From contig JAWKNL010000016.1 in the NCBI GenBank assembly GCA_041391725.1, positions 1 to 64,000 of the forward strand: DNA of 64,000 bases, written 5' to 3'. Shown one piece after another: positions 27,192 to 36,582 of the stretch; position 1 is the first letter of the stretch; each line of letters starts with the position of its first letter. The stretch is from JAGQVA01 sp041391725 (lineage in GTDB: Bacteria > Bacteroidota > Bacteroidia > J057). The translations under genes and the position numbers were made by a program. The notes under the pieces were generated by a model that saw only the letters and a list, made by a program, of their open reading frames with translations, did not search any database and was not told where the DNA came from.

Positions 27192-28256
27192 TTATTCATA
27201 ATAAAAAATCTCTGCACTTCCTGGTTTGGCAGAACCATATAGCGCTTCAATACATGCGTTGGAAAGCCCGAGGAGCGCGGGATTGTCTTTTCGGAGGCGG
27301 TTGATGATTTCCAGTTCGATATAACCCTGATTATCAGGGATGCGAATCATAATTTTGCTGCCAATAGGCAGGGTTTTGTGGTAGGCAAAAAATATTGATG
27401 AGGGGTTTTTGGGGCCAAGCACTTCATAGATTTTTCCGGTTTCGGTCACCTTCCTGCTTTTTTTCCCCGTTACTGGATCATATACAATTTCCGGTTCTTC
27501 TCCCCGGTAAACGCCGCGTTCGTTGCTCTCAGATGATGTTACGCTTCTTGCCCGGTCGCTGGTAGGGCTGCTCACGGGGGCCGACAGGTCTGCGAGGGTG
27601 CGGTTGCTCAATTCGCCCTGATACCGTGCAAGGATCAGGTCATACATGGGCGTTTGGTTGTTTTGGGCGACTTCTGCAAGTTCTTCCAGCAATGTTTTAC
27701 GCATAGCCGAAGAAGGCTCTTCATCTATCCTGTGCATGAGCGTTGCCAGTTCGATATCATCAGGTTCGACTGACACTTTTTCCAGCCCCTCAATCCATCC
27801 GGTACGTGCACGGTTGCGGGAAACAAGCCTGACCCACTGCCCGGCAACATCCTCCAGAATGACAATCTCACCCGGATAAAACCGGTCAACTGTAATAGTG
27901 GAAACCGTATTGGGCCTTTTAAAGATGCGGCCTTCCTGAAGCAAAACCGCTGTACCACCTTCGGGCACAAACAAAAATTCGTTTACCCATCCAACCCTTC
28001 CGTCGGCGCTGCGCACCTTGTAATATGTGTTGTTTTCAAAAGAAACAAATGCCTCGTCTCCCAGTCGCTCCGCTTCTTCGCCAAACTGCATGACAGAAAG
28101 AATATCCGATCGCTTATCGGGGCCCGCAAAAACGGGCGCTTCATCCCATACACAGACCATATAGCCGGTATGGGGATTGTTGTAATTGTAAACCTGGCCG
28201 GGGGTGACACCGTACAAGCAGGTAAAAAGCAGGATAAATAAAAGGTGGTTTTTCAC
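27192..28256 (-). CDS. SH3/DPBB-domain exported protein
   Basis: 354 residues from a GTG start at 28256, which gives a signal peptide (KNHLLFILLFTCLYGVTPGQ); the nearest upstream ATG would precede it by 52 residues with no signal. Two bacterial SH3-like modules are seen (MVCVWDEAPVFAGPDKRSDILSV; VGWVNEFLFVPEGG and TGWIEGLEKVSVE), then a Ser-rich linker, then a C-terminal double-psi beta-barrel of the RlpA type: FFAYHKTLPIGSKIMIRI and IELEIINRLRKDNPALLGLS. RlpA-like folds often bind or cut peptidoglycan; the catalytic Asp of true RlpA is not clear here. It probably acts in the periplasm. It is intact, unlike its paralogue downstream, so it may carry the shared function. Confidence 0.7.
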   Translation of the reverse strand: MKNHLLFILLFTCLYGVTPGQVYNYNNPHTGYMVCVWDEAPVFAGPDKRSDILSVMQFGEEAERLGDEAFVSFENNTYYKVRSADGRVGWVNEFLFVPEGGTAVLLQEGRIFKRPNTVSTITVDRFYPGEIVILEDVAGQWVRLVSRNRARTGWIEGLEKVSVEPDDIELATLMHRIDEEPSSAMRKTLLEELAEVAQNNQTPMYDLILARYQGELSNRTLADLSAPVSSPTSDRARSVTSSESNERGVYRGEEPEIVYDPVTGKKSRKVTETGKIYEVLGPKNPSSIFFAYHKTLPIGSKIMIRIPDNQGYIELEIINRLRKDNPALLGLSNACIEALYGSAKPGSAEIFYYE

Positions 28257-28510
28257 AGCAACCTGATTATTAAATACTTGCAAAAAAAGATTCTTAATCA
28301 AACTATATTCAATGTATAAAATTTGATGCCAAAATGCCACAAGACCCACACTTTCAGCAGTATAGTTTTTCAGAAGGAATGTTTTGCATTTTTTAAGCAA
28401 ATTTATTAACATTGTATGTAACGAGCCTAAACCTAACTTTTACCAGGCACATACAGAATTTTTAGTGAGACAAAAGTTTTGAACCGATCTACAATAAAAT
28501 TCAAGTGCAT

Positions 28511-28870
28511 ATGAAAACGTCTGTTAAACCTTTCCTTTCCAAACTCAGTCGTAAGGATTTATTAAGGTTATGTAATGAGAAAATGGTCTGTGCCGCAAGA
28601 GATCTTGCAGAATTTACAAAGAATGGTATCAATGCTTCCTTTATCGTCGCCCTGGCCCATAAATGCGAAGATCTGGAAGCAACCATAGAGCAGCCATTCA
28701 CGGTTTACAATTTTCAGGAAACCCAATCTACAGAAAGGGAAATTAAGGAGGCGATGAGCATGATCTGTGATATGGGCAGGCGTATATGGTCCAATAATCC
28801 CTCCAAATACAACGATTATCTCATTTCCATATCTTCTTCAGGGCTTCCTGAAAGTCGCGCCAATGCATAA
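28511..28870 (+). CDS. Small cytoplasmic protein of unknown function
   Basis: 119 residues from ATG 28511; helical and charged with SRKDLLRLCNEKMVCAARDLAEFTKNGI read in parts, and STEREIKEAMSMICDMGRRIW. No signal peptide. The spacing of Leu and Lys residues suggests a helical bundle. No family is recognised. It stands alone between the SH3/DPBB gene and the arginine operon and ends in a clear terminator 29 bp after its stop, which supports a real transcribed gene. The upstream 250 bp contain no other gene. Confidence 0.65.
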   Translation: MKTSVKPFLSKLSRKDLLRLCNEKMVCAARDLAEFTKNGINASFIVALAHKCEDLEATIEQPFTVYNFQETQSTEREIKEAMSMICDMGRRIWSNNPSKYNDYLISISSSGLPESRANA

Positions 28871-28898
28871 CAAAATTGTCTGTTTTTAGCAGATATGA

Positions 28899-28926
28899 GG
28901 CGGGTGTTTTACCCGCCTTTTTTTTT
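28899..28926 (+). terminator. Rho-independent terminator
   Basis: GGCGGGT (28899-28905) and ACCCGCC (28911-28917) form a 7-bp GC-rich stem with a GTTTT loop, followed by nine T. It ends the small gene at 28511-28870. Confidence 0.9.
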
Positions 28927-29023
28927 AGCTCTGTTTTTGTCCGCTAAAACTTCGCTGTCACCATGTTAGATTCCCGGGCGAATAGTCTTTCCCATGCGTT
29001 TTTTTTCTTTATCCGGATAATTT

Positions 29024-30355
29024 CTAACGGATGAGCTTTTCAACCGCCTGATGAAACTGTCCAAAAGAAAACCCATTCATCGCCCGCTCCATTTTTTCTC
29101 TTATTTCGCCTGTACAAAGATTGCCCAGGCTCCCTTCATGGGTATGGCTTACCTCCCGCTCTGCGGTAAAGTCTCCTTTGGCAATCGCCTCACCCACCTG
29201 CCGGTAGGCCTCGCGAAAGGGCAATCCCTCCATTACCAGGCGGTTTACCGTCTCCACACTAAACATATAGTCGTACTGTGTGCCTTCCGCAGCCTGGGCA
29301 TTGATTTGCACCTGCTGAAGCATATAATCAGCCAGCCGCAGGCATGATTTGGTTTCTTCCAGACCGGGAATAATGATTTCCTTTACCAACTGAAGGTCGC
29401 GGTGATATCCGGATGGCAGATTGGTAATAAGCATGCTGATTTCGCCGGGAAGTGCCTGAATACGATTAGTTTTGGCCCGGATCAGTTCCCATACATCCGG
29501 GTTCTTTTTGTGCGGCATAATGCTCGAACCTGTCGTCAGTTCCTTCGGGAAAGTCAGAAATCCGAAGTTCTGACTCATATACAGGCAAATATCCGCAGCC
29601 AGTTTGTTGAGGGTCGAACCCAGCGAAGAAAGGGCAAAACTCAGCAATTTTTCCGTTTTCCCCCTGCCCATCTGTGCATACACTACATTGTAGCTCATGG
29701 TATCAAATCCCAGCAACTGTGTCGTAAGGGTGCGGTTGAGCGGAAAGGACGATCCGTAACCGGCAGCCGAACCCAGCGGGTTCTGATTGGCTACTTTCCA
29801 GGCCGCAAACACAAAATGCATATCGTCTATCAGACTTTCTGCATACGAGCCAAACCACAGGCCAAACGAAGAAGGCATAGCTACCTGAAAATGGGTATAA
29901 CCCGGCAAAAGAATTTCTCTGTGTGTTTCGCTCAGATGCTGAAGTGTATCAAACAACTGCCGCGTGAGGGCGACAATAGTTTCTATTTCTGAAAGGAAAA
30001 ACAGTTTCAGATCCACGAGCACCTGGTCATTACGGGAACGCCCTGCATGCACCTTTTTGCCCGCTTCTCCCAGCTTACGGGTGAGCATCAGTTCGACCTG
30101 AGAATGTACATCTTCCACCCCGTCCTCAATACCAAAATTTCCAGCGGTGATTTCTGCGTATATGTACTGAAGTTCGGCTTTGAGTACAGCCAGCTCTTCT
30201 TTTTCAAGCAGGCCGATTTCGGCCAGCATAGTGATATGCGCAATGGTTCCCAGCACATCCCACGGGGCAAGAAACAAATCCATTTCCCTGTCCCTTCCTA
30301 CGGTAAAGTTTTCGATGGCTGATTCAATCTGATAACCCTTGTCCCAAAGTTTCAT
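29024..30355 (-). CDS. argH: Argininosuccinate lyase
   Basis: 443 residues, splitting argininosuccinate into arginine and fumarate, the last step of the pathway. The superfamily signature is GSSIMPHKKNPDVWELIRA near residue 275, with the catalytic Ser in the flexible loop. Other blocks are HAGRSRNDQV and GYTHFQVAMPSSFG. ATG 30355 (MKLWDKG) is chosen over one six codons earlier because it matches the family start. It is the last gene of the arginine operon, 24 bp after argE. Confidence 0.95.
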   Translation of the reverse strand: MKLWDKGYQIESAIENFTVGRDREMDLFLAPWDVLGTIAHITMLAEIGLLEKEELAVLKAELQYIYAEITAGNFGIEDGVEDVHSQVELMLTRKLGEAGKKVHAGRSRNDQVLVDLKLFFLSEIETIVALTRQLFDTLQHLSETHREILLPGYTHFQVAMPSSFGLWFGSYAESLIDDMHFVFAAWKVANQNPLGSAAGYGSSFPLNRTLTTQLLGFDTMSYNVVYAQMGRGKTEKLLSFALSSLGSTLNKLAADICLYMSQNFGFLTFPKELTTGSSIMPHKKNPDVWELIRAKTNRIQALPGEISMLITNLPSGYHRDLQLVKEIIIPGLEETKSCLRLADYMLQQVQINAQAAEGTQYDYMFSVETVNRLVMEGLPFREAYRQVGEAIAKGDFTAEREVSHTHEGSLGNLCTGEIREKMERAMNGFSFGQFHQAVEKLIR

Positions 30356-30379
30356 GTTTGATGTTTTTGGCAAATGAAA

Positions 30380-31447
30380 TTATAACTTCAGATCGTGAAG
30401 CAGTGCGATATACAAATCTATTCCTTGTTCGATTTCGGAAAGCAGAATATACTCATCTGCCGTATGCGACCGCGCAGATTCTCCCGGACCGATTTTGATT
30501 GTCGGATACGGAATCAGCGCCTGGTCGGAAAGCGTCGGAGATCCGTAGCAATTCCTGCCCAATGATTTCCCTCTGACCACAACCGGATGCGAAGTATCTA
30601 TCCGGGAGGAGTTGAGTCTGAAAGAACGGGCTTTTACCTGACAACGTGTGTGGCTGTCGATGATTTCAAATAATTGCTGATTGGAGTAATATTCATTTAC
30701 CCGCACATCCACCACAAAGGTACATATATCGGGCACGACATTGTGCTGAGTTCCGGCCTGAATCTGCGAAACAGTCATTTTTACCGGGCCGAGCATATCC
30801 GAGACTTTGTCAAACTGCCACGTGCGAAACCACTCTATGTCGGGCAGCGCCTCGTAAATGGCGTTTATGCCTTCATTTCGCGCAGCATGACCCGATTTTC
30901 CTTTGGCTTCGCAATCGAGCACCATCAGCCCGCGCTCGGCAATGGCGAGATGCATTCCGGTTGGTTCGCCGATGATGCCCAAATCTATGTCGCCAATTTG
31001 CGGCAAAACAGAAGCGATACCTCCAGCACCTGAAATTTCCTCTTCGGCAGTAGCAGCAAGCACAAGGTTGTAAGGAAGGTCAGGAGAATCATAATAATGG
31101 AGAAATGTTGCGATCAGAGAAACCAACGGCCCTCCGGCATCATTGCTTCCGAGTCCGGTAAGTTTGTCGCCCGCTTCCGTGGGAGCAAACGGATCCAGTG
31201 TCCAGCCCGAATTGGGTTTTACGGTATCGTGATGGGAGTTGAGCAGAATGACCGGCAGCCCTTCGCGGAAATGGAGATTGCTGGAGAGAATATTATGACC
31301 GTAACGGGTATGGGGAATAGAGCGATCCGAGAAAAACCGGGAAATAATATCTGCTGTTCCGGATTCTTCCCTGCTGAAAGAAGGAGTTGCGATCAGTTGT
31401 TTCAGAAGCGATACTGCCTGCCGGAAAAGAGGTTCGGTCGCTTTCAT
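30380..31447 (-). CDS. argE: M20 family deacylase of the arginine pathway (ArgE-like)
   Basis: 355 residues of the M20 metallopeptidase family. Metal-binding blocks: NSHHDTVKPNSGW (His, Asp), GLGSNDAGGPLVSLIA (Asp), AATAEEEISGAGG (Glu pair, catalytic base and ligand) and IGEPTGMHLAIAERG. In Bacteroidota with an N-acylornithine carbamoyltransferase, the M20 enzyme of the operon removes the acyl group from N-acylcitrulline, not from N-acetylornithine; its place next to argF' and argB fits that. Whether it prefers acetyl- or succinyl-citrulline cannot be read from sequence. Two bases separate it from argB, indicating coupling. Confidence 0.85.
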   Translation of the reverse strand: MKATEPLFRQAVSLLKQLIATPSFSREESGTADIISRFFSDRSIPHTRYGHNILSSNLHFREGLPVILLNSHHDTVKPNSGWTLDPFAPTEAGDKLTGLGSNDAGGPLVSLIATFLHYYDSPDLPYNLVLAATAEEEISGAGGIASVLPQIGDIDLGIIGEPTGMHLAIAERGLMVLDCEAKGKSGHAARNEGINAIYEALPDIEWFRTWQFDKVSDMLGPVKMTVSQIQAGTQHNVVPDICTFVVDVRVNEYYSNQQLFEIIDSHTRCQVKARSFRLNSSRIDTSHPVVVRGKSLGRNCYGSPTLSDQALIPYPTIKIGPGESARSHTADEYILLSEIEQGIDLYIALLHDLKL

Positions 31448-31449
31448 TT

Positions 31450-32232
31450 TCAGTGAATTTTTGTTCCGGGGTATTCCGCCGTGTAAATTTCGCCAATGGC
31501 ATCAGCGTGACAGATAAACACGGTTTTCACGCCAGCTTCCAGCGACTGGAAGGCATTTTCGAGTTTGGGTATCATACCTCCGCCGATGACACCTTCGGCT
31601 ACATATTTTTCAAACCGGGATCGCGTTATTGATCCTATTACAGAGTCATCGTTGTTGTGATCGGCCAGTACACCGGGCCTTTCAAATGCATACACCAGCG
31701 AAACCTCATAAGTTTTGGTCAGACTTGCCGCCACTGTGCCGGCAATGGTATCTGCATTGGTGTTGAGCAACTGTCCGAGGCCGTCATGGGTTAGCGGCGC
31801 CAGTATGGGAACGATTCCGGCGTCGAGAAGCCAGACAAGGCGCGCAGTATTGACCGAGACAATATCTCCTGCCAAGCCGTAGTCAATGTCCTTCACCGGG
31901 CGTTTTACAGCCCGAATGACGTCCATATCAGCGCCGGTAAGACCGGCGGCGTTGAGTCCGCGCTTTTGCAGCCCTGCAGCTAGCTGGCGGCTCATCAGCC
32001 CGCCATATACCATCGCGGCCACTTCGAGCATGGCTTCACTGGTAATGCGGCGACCGTTGATCATGGGAGCCTCTACGCCCAGTCGGGCAGCAATTTCGGT
32101 AGCGGCTTTTCCGCCACCGTGAACCAGGATTTTGGGGCCTTCGATTTTCGCAAAACTGTCGAGCACCCGGTTCAGGGATACGGCATCGTCCAGTACCTTA
32201 CCTCCTATTTTTACCAGCGTTACCTTTTGCAT
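31450..32232 (-). CDS. argB: Acetylglutamate kinase (N-acylglutamate kinase)
   Basis: 260 residues, phosphorylating the N-acylglutamate side chain with ATP. Amino-acid kinase motifs: VKIGGKVLDD at the start, LVHGGGKAATEIA (nucleotide/substrate loop), MINGRRITSEAML, LTGADMDVI, LNTNADTIAGTVAASL and GVIGGGMIPKLENAF. The C-terminal fold is standard. It has the short N-terminus typical of arginine-insensitive forms, so feedback by arginine is not obviously built in (inference). It lies 2 bp after argF' and 2 bp before argE. Confidence 0.95.
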   Translation of the reverse strand: MQKVTLVKIGGKVLDDAVSLNRVLDSFAKIEGPKILVHGGGKAATEIAARLGVEAPMINGRRITSEAMLEVAAMVYGGLMSRQLAAGLQKRGLNAAGLTGADMDVIRAVKRPVKDIDYGLAGDIVSVNTARLVWLLDAGIVPILAPLTHDGLGQLLNTNADTIAGTVAASLTKTYEVSLVYAFERPGVLADHNNDDSVIGSITRSRFEKYVAEGVIGGGMIPKLENAFQSLEAGVKTVFICHADAIGEIYTAEYPGTKIH

Positions 32233-32234
32233 GA

Positions 32235-33185
32235 TCAGAAGTTGGCGGTAAGTAAATCTGTTAGTACAGCCTGAGCAGAAAACACGCGGTTTCCGGCCTG
32301 CGGAATTACCAGCGACCGGGGCGAATCAATCACGGCATCATCTACGATTACATTTCTCCTGACCGGGAGGCAATGCATAAAATATGCGTTATGGGTAAGT
32401 TTCATTTTGGCTTCATTTACGGTCCAGGCAGGATCATGATTGAGGATTTTCCCGTATTCGCGGTAGGAAGACCAGTTTTTGGCATAGATAAAATCGGCGC
32501 CTTCAAAAGCCTTTTGCTGGTCGTACTCCACCTTTACGTTTCCGATAAATGTTTCTGCCAGTTCATAACCCTCAGGATGGGTAACGACCAGATCTACGGG
32601 TGCATGAGCCATCCATTCTACAAAGGAATTGCCCACTGCCTGGGGCAGGGCACGGGGGTGGGGCGCCCAGGTAAGTACCACCTTTGGCCGGGGTGTTTGT
32701 TTGTGTTCTTCTATGGTAATCCAGTCTGCCAGTGACTGAAGCGGGTGGCGGGTAGCCGATTCAAGACTTACAACCGGTCTTCCGGCGTATTTTTTAAATG
32801 CTTCCAGTACTTCTTCCCGGTAGTCTGTTTCCCTGACCTGAAGGCCGGCAAACGTGCGTACACCGATAATTTCACAATATTGGCCCATGACGGCAACCGC
32901 ATCTTTGATATGTTCGGCCTTGTCACTGTTCATCACTGCACCGTCCTGAAATTCGAGTTTCCAGCCTTCTTCTCCGATATTCATGACGATGACATCCAAA
33001 CCGAGGTTTTGCGCAGCTCGCTGGGTGCTGAGCCGGGTTCTGAGGCTGGGATTAAAGAAAATAAGGCCCAGGGTTTTGCCATAACCCAGCGATTTCTTAG
33101 CCAGGGGATTTTTCTTAATTGCCAGTGCTGATTCAACTAACTGATAGGGGTTGGGATGGTCGAAAATACTGGTAAAATGCTTCAT
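32235..33185 (-). CDS. argF': N-succinyl/N-acetylornithine carbamoyltransferase
   Basis: 316 residues of the SOTCase/AOTCase group that replaces normal ornithine carbamoyltransferase in Bacteroidota and Xanthomonas. Hallmarks: FFNPSLRTRLS (carbamoyl-phosphate loop), the long EEGWKLEFQDGAVMNSDKAEH segment (given here only in parts), VVSLESATRHPLQSLADWI, TWAPHPRALPQAVGNSF, the YAKNWSSYREYG loop and FMHCLPVRRN. The residue known to set the choice between succinyl- and acetyl-ornithine (Pro in the Bacteroides fragilis enzyme, Glu in Xanthomonas) is Ala90 here, in the motif SDKAEH. Spacing of 2 bp to argB and 36 bp from argD fits a coupled operon. Confidence 0.92.
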   Translation of the reverse strand: MKHFTSIFDHPNPYQLVESALAIKKNPLAKKSLGYGKTLGLIFFNPSLRTRLSTQRAAQNLGLDVIVMNIGEEGWKLEFQDGAVMNSDKAEHIKDAVAVMGQYCEIIGVRTFAGLQVRETDYREEVLEAFKKYAGRPVVSLESATRHPLQSLADWITIEEHKQTPRPKVVLTWAPHPRALPQAVGNSFVEWMAHAPVDLVVTHPEGYELAETFIGNVKVEYDQQKAFEGADFIYAKNWSSYREYGKILNHDPAWTVNEAKMKLTHNAYFMHCLPVRRNVIVDDAVIDSPRSLVIPQAGNRVFSAQAVLTDLLTANF

Positions 33186-33221
33186 TGAATGTGAAAATAG
33201 AAAAGGGGTAAGGGGAAAAAA

Positions 33222-34361
33222 TTACGGGGCCATTACTTTGAGGGCAAGGTCGAATGCCTTCACAAGCGCGTCTGCATGTTCTGGTTGAACGCAAAGGGGT
33301 GGCAGGAGCCGAATGATATTGGGATTGGAGGCGGAGCCGGTAAATACCTGATGTTCGTTGAGCATATACTGCCGGAGCGGGCCGGTGGGGCCGTACAATT
33401 CCACACCAATCATCAGTCCGACGCCGCGCACTTCTCTTACCCCGGGCATTTCATTGAGGCGGTTGATGAGGTAAGCACCTGCGGTTGCGGCTTTTTCTGT
33501 GAGGCTTTCCGATTTTATCACGTCCAGTACGGCAATACCTGCTGCGCAGGCGAGATGGCTTCCGCCAAATGTAGTTCCCAGCATCCCGTGCCAGGGGCGG
33601 ATTTCGGGACTGATAATCACCCCGCCTATGGGAAAACCATTACCCATACCTTTGGCGACGGTGATGAGATCGGGTTGAATGCCCGCATACTGATGGGCAA
33701 AAAACTTTCCGCTACGGCCATATCCTGACTGGATTTCGTCGAGTACAAGCACCGTACCGTGGGCAGAACACAATTCGCGGGCATGCTTCAGAAAATCGTG
33801 GTCGGGAAGATAAATCCCGCCAATACCCTGAATGCCTTCCACGACTACAGCACAGATATCTTCTTTTTTCACAACATCGCTCAGGGCCTCATAGTCATTG
33901 AGCGGAAGTTTGATCACTTCATGGCCGGAATTCAGCGGGGCGACGATTTTGGGGTTGTCGGTAATGGCCACTGCGGCTGAGGTTCTTCCGTGAAAAGCCT
34001 TGTCAAACATCACCACTTTTTTCCTTCCGGTATGGAAGGAGGCCAGTTTGAGGGCATTTTCAATTGCCTCAGCACCGGAATTACAAAGGAAAAGCTGATA
34101 GTCGGAATAACCCGAGAGATCTCCCAGTTTTACCGCCAGTTCGTCCTGCAGGGGATTGCGGATCGAATTGGAGTAAAAGCCGATTTTTTCCACCTGCTGC
34201 CGCAGCATTTTGATATAATGCGGGTGGCTGTGGCCAATAGAAATAACTGCGTGCCCGCCGTAAAAATCCAGGTAACGGGTTCCTCGCTCGTCCCAGACAT
34301 AACAGCCTTCGGCACGAACCGGAGTAATGTTGAACAAAGGGTAAACGTCAAAAAGATGCAT
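33222..34361 (-). CDS. argD: N-acylornithine aminotransferase
   Basis: 379 residues of the class III aminotransferase group, converting the N-acylglutamate semialdehyde to N-acylornithine with PLP. Visible: FYGGHAVISIGHSHP, LFLCNSGAEAIENALKLA, VVMFDKAFHGRT, VLDEIQSGYGRSG and VAKGMGNGFPIGG with the PLP-binding Lys. Length is normal (about 380). It starts 55 bp downstream of argC. Confidence 0.95.
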   Translation of the reverse strand: MHLFDVYPLFNITPVRAEGCYVWDERGTRYLDFYGGHAVISIGHSHPHYIKMLRQQVEKIGFYSNSIRNPLQDELAVKLGDLSGYSDYQLFLCNSGAEAIENALKLASFHTGRKKVVMFDKAFHGRTSAAVAITDNPKIVAPLNSGHEVIKLPLNDYEALSDVVKKEDICAVVVEGIQGIGGIYLPDHDFLKHARELCSAHGTVLVLDEIQSGYGRSGKFFAHQYAGIQPDLITVAKGMGNGFPIGGVIISPEIRPWHGMLGTTFGGSHLACAAGIAVLDVIKSESLTEKAATAGAYLINRLNEMPGVREVRGVGLMIGVELYGPTGPLRQYMLNEHQVFTGSASNPNIIRLLPPLCVQPEHADALVKAFDLALKVMAP

Positions 34362-34416
34362 GACAGAGTAGTTACTAGATTCAGAAAAAGGGGGCAGGAA
34401 TTGGGTACCTGAGAGA

Positions 34417-35382
34417 TCAGAAAAATGATGCCTTCAGCCTGAGTCCACTGTCCTCGGGTAGTCCGGTCATCAGATTCATATTTTGAACGGCCTGGCCCGA
34501 AGCACCTTTTAGCAGATTATCAATCATGCTGATAATCAGCAGCTTGTCTCCGTGTTTTTCCAGGTACAATATACACTTATTTGTATTTACGACCTGCTTG
34601 AGTGAGGGATTTTCCGGTGCTATCACGGTAAAAGGATGGGTATGGTAATATTCCCTGTACATTTCCACTGCCGCCTCAGCCGGAATATCTGTCCTGGTAT
34701 AAAGGCTCGCATAAATCCCCCGCGTAAAATCGCCCCTGACAGGAAGGAAGTTAATATCTTCTGCAAAATCGGGTTGCAGGCGGAAAATGCTCTGCATAAT
34801 TTCTCCCATATGCTGGTGGGAGAAGGGTTTATAAATCGATATATTATTGCTTCTCCAACTGAAATGAGAGGTCATCTGAAGGGTCTGCCCTGCACCCGTT
34901 GATCCTGTGATGGCATTTACATGCACGTCGTCCTCAAGAAACTGCCCGGCAGCCAGGGGCAATAGTGCAAGCTGAATGGCAGTGGCAAAACAGCCGGGAT
35001 TGGCGATATGGTTTGCCGTGCGTATCAGCGAGCGGTTGAGCTCGGGCAGGCCATACACAAAGTCGTGATCATCCTCTCTGATGCGAAAATCTGTACTCAG
35101 GTCGATGATCTGTACGGAATCGGGCACATGGTTTTCTGCCAGCCATTTGCGGGACATACCGTGTCCGGAGCAGAGAAACAGCACATCAACGTCCATGTCG
35201 GCGGCATCGGTAAACACGATGTCCGTTTCTCCCACAAGGTCATTGTGGACAGTAGCCACCGGTTTGCCTGCATTGCTGGTGCTGTGTACCCAGGCGATCA
35301 CCGCCTCCGGATGGCGGAGGAGGATTCGGATCAGTTCGCCTGCGGTGTATCCTGCGCCGCCGATAATGCCTATCCGTAGCAT
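34417..35382 (-). CDS. argC: N-acyl-gamma-glutamyl-phosphate reductase
   Basis: 321 residues, reducing the N-acylglutamyl phosphate with NADPH. The N-terminal nucleotide fold starts IGIIGGAGYTAGELIRIL, with VLFLCSGHG, and the active-site Cys is in ANPGCFATAIQLAL. The C-terminal part contains FLPVRGDFTRGIYASLYT. Start ATG 35382 is six bases after the argG stop. Confidence 0.95.
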   Translation of the reverse strand: MLRIGIIGGAGYTAGELIRILLRHPEAVIAWVHSTSNAGKPVATVHNDLVGETDIVFTDAADMDVDVLFLCSGHGMSRKWLAENHVPDSVQIIDLSTDFRIREDDHDFVYGLPELNRSLIRTANHIANPGCFATAIQLALLPLAAGQFLEDDVHVNAITGSTGAGQTLQMTSHFSWRSNNISIYKPFSHQHMGEIMQSIFRLQPDFAEDINFLPVRGDFTRGIYASLYTRTDIPAEAAVEMYREYYHTHPFTVIAPENPSLKQVVNTNKCILYLEKHGDKLLIISMIDNLLKGASGQAVQNMNLMTGLPEDSGLRLKASFF

Positions 35383-35388
35383 GGCTTG

Positions 35389-36582
35389 TTATTTTTTCTC
35401 ATGGATCATCTGAAACAGCTTGCCCGAGTTGGCGAGAATGCGGGTAAACCCTTTGACGTCGTCGCCCGTCCAGGCATTGTTCATTTCCCCGTAGGTACCA
35501 AATTTTGCCGACATAAGGTCATTTTCAGATTTGATACCCAGCGGCTGGAAACGGTAAGGAGTAAGTTGAACCTGAACTTTTCCGGTAACGTGTTCCTGCG
35601 TGTCTTCGAGAAAACCCTCGATATTGCGCATGACAGGTTCGAGAAACTGGCCTTCGTGGAGGAGCATTCCGTACCAGTTGCCCAGTTGCTCTTTCCAGTA
35701 CTGTTGCCATTTGGTCAGCACATGTTTTTCGAGCAAATGGTGCGATTTGATCACGATCATAGGCACGGCAGCCTCAAAACCCACCCGGCCTTTGATGCCG
35801 ATAATGGTATCACCTACGTGGATGTCGCGCCCTACGGCAAAAGGTTTAGCCAGAACTTCGAGTGCGCGGAGTGCCTCTACCGGGTGAGCATACCGGGTTC
35901 CTTCGACTTCTATCAGTTCGCCCTTTTCAAAGCCGATTTCGATAATTTTTTCTCCCGAGGCTTCCAGTTGGGTAGGATAGGCAGATTCGGGAAGGAAGTC
36001 CCATGAATTAAGGGTTTCTTTTCCGCCCACACTGGTTCCCCACAGTCCTTTGTTAATCGAATACTGTGCTTTTTTCCATTCCATTTCCACCCCTTTTTCC
36101 TTGAGGTATTCGATTTCAGCTTCACGGGAAAGGCGTAGATCGCGGATGGGGGTAATCACCTCCATTTCAGGTGCGAGGATATTGAATATGAGGTCAAACC
36201 GAACCTGGTCATTCCCTGCGCCTGTACTACCGTGGGCAATGTAAGCTGCGCCGACCTTTCGGGCATAGTTGACGATTGCCACAGCCTGAAAAATCCTTTC
36301 TGCACTTACAGAAAGGGGGTAAGTGTTGTTTTTCAGCACATTGCCGAATACCAGATAGCGGATACATTTTTCGTAATAATTTTTCACCTCATCGAGCGTA
36401 GTATGGCTTTTGACCCCGAGGTCATAGGCCCGCTGCCCGATATTTTCGAGCTCGGCAGCCGAAAACCCGCCGGTATCGACAATGGCCGAATGCACTTCCA
36501 GGCCTTTATCTTCTTTGAGGTATTTTACACAAAAGGAGGTATCCAGTCCTCCGGAAAAAGCTAAAACGACTTTATTGTTCAT
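35389..36582 (-). CDS. argG: Argininosuccinate synthase
   Basis: 397 residues, joining citrulline and aspartate with ATP. The ATP-pyrophosphatase loop is VVLAFSGGLDTSFCVKYL (residues 5-22), followed by IAHGSTGAGNDQVRFD and WGTSVGGKETLNSWD. Length is typical. Its ATG overlaps the stop of the upstream acyltransferase gene by four bases (ATGA), so the two are translationally coupled. The gene sits near the front of the operon. Confidence 0.97.
   Translation of the reverse strand: MNNKVVLAFSGGLDTSFCVKYLKEDKGLEVHSAIVDTGGFSAAELENIGQRAYDLGVKSHTTLDEVKNYYEKCIRYLVFGNVLKNNTYPLSVSAERIFQAVAIVNYARKVGAAYIAHGSTGAGNDQVRFDLIFNILAPEMEVITPIRDLRLSREAEIEYLKEKGVEMEWKKAQYSINKGLWGTSVGGKETLNSWDFLPESAYPTQLEASGEKIIEIGFEKGELIEVEGTRYAHPVEALRALEVLAKPFAVGRDIHVGDTIIGIKGRVGFEAAVPMIVIKSHHLLEKHVLTKWQQYWKEQLGNWYGMLLHEGQFLEPVMRNIEGFLEDTQEHVTGKVQVQLTPYRFQPLGIKSENDLMSAKFGTYGEMNNAWTGDDVKGFTRILANSGKLFQMIHEKK

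Noticed and set aside
32235..33185. Ordinary ornithine carbamoyltransferase (argF)
   Set aside because: The FFNPSLRTR loop, long variable segment and TWAPHPRALPQ block match SOTCase/AOTCase, not OTCase.
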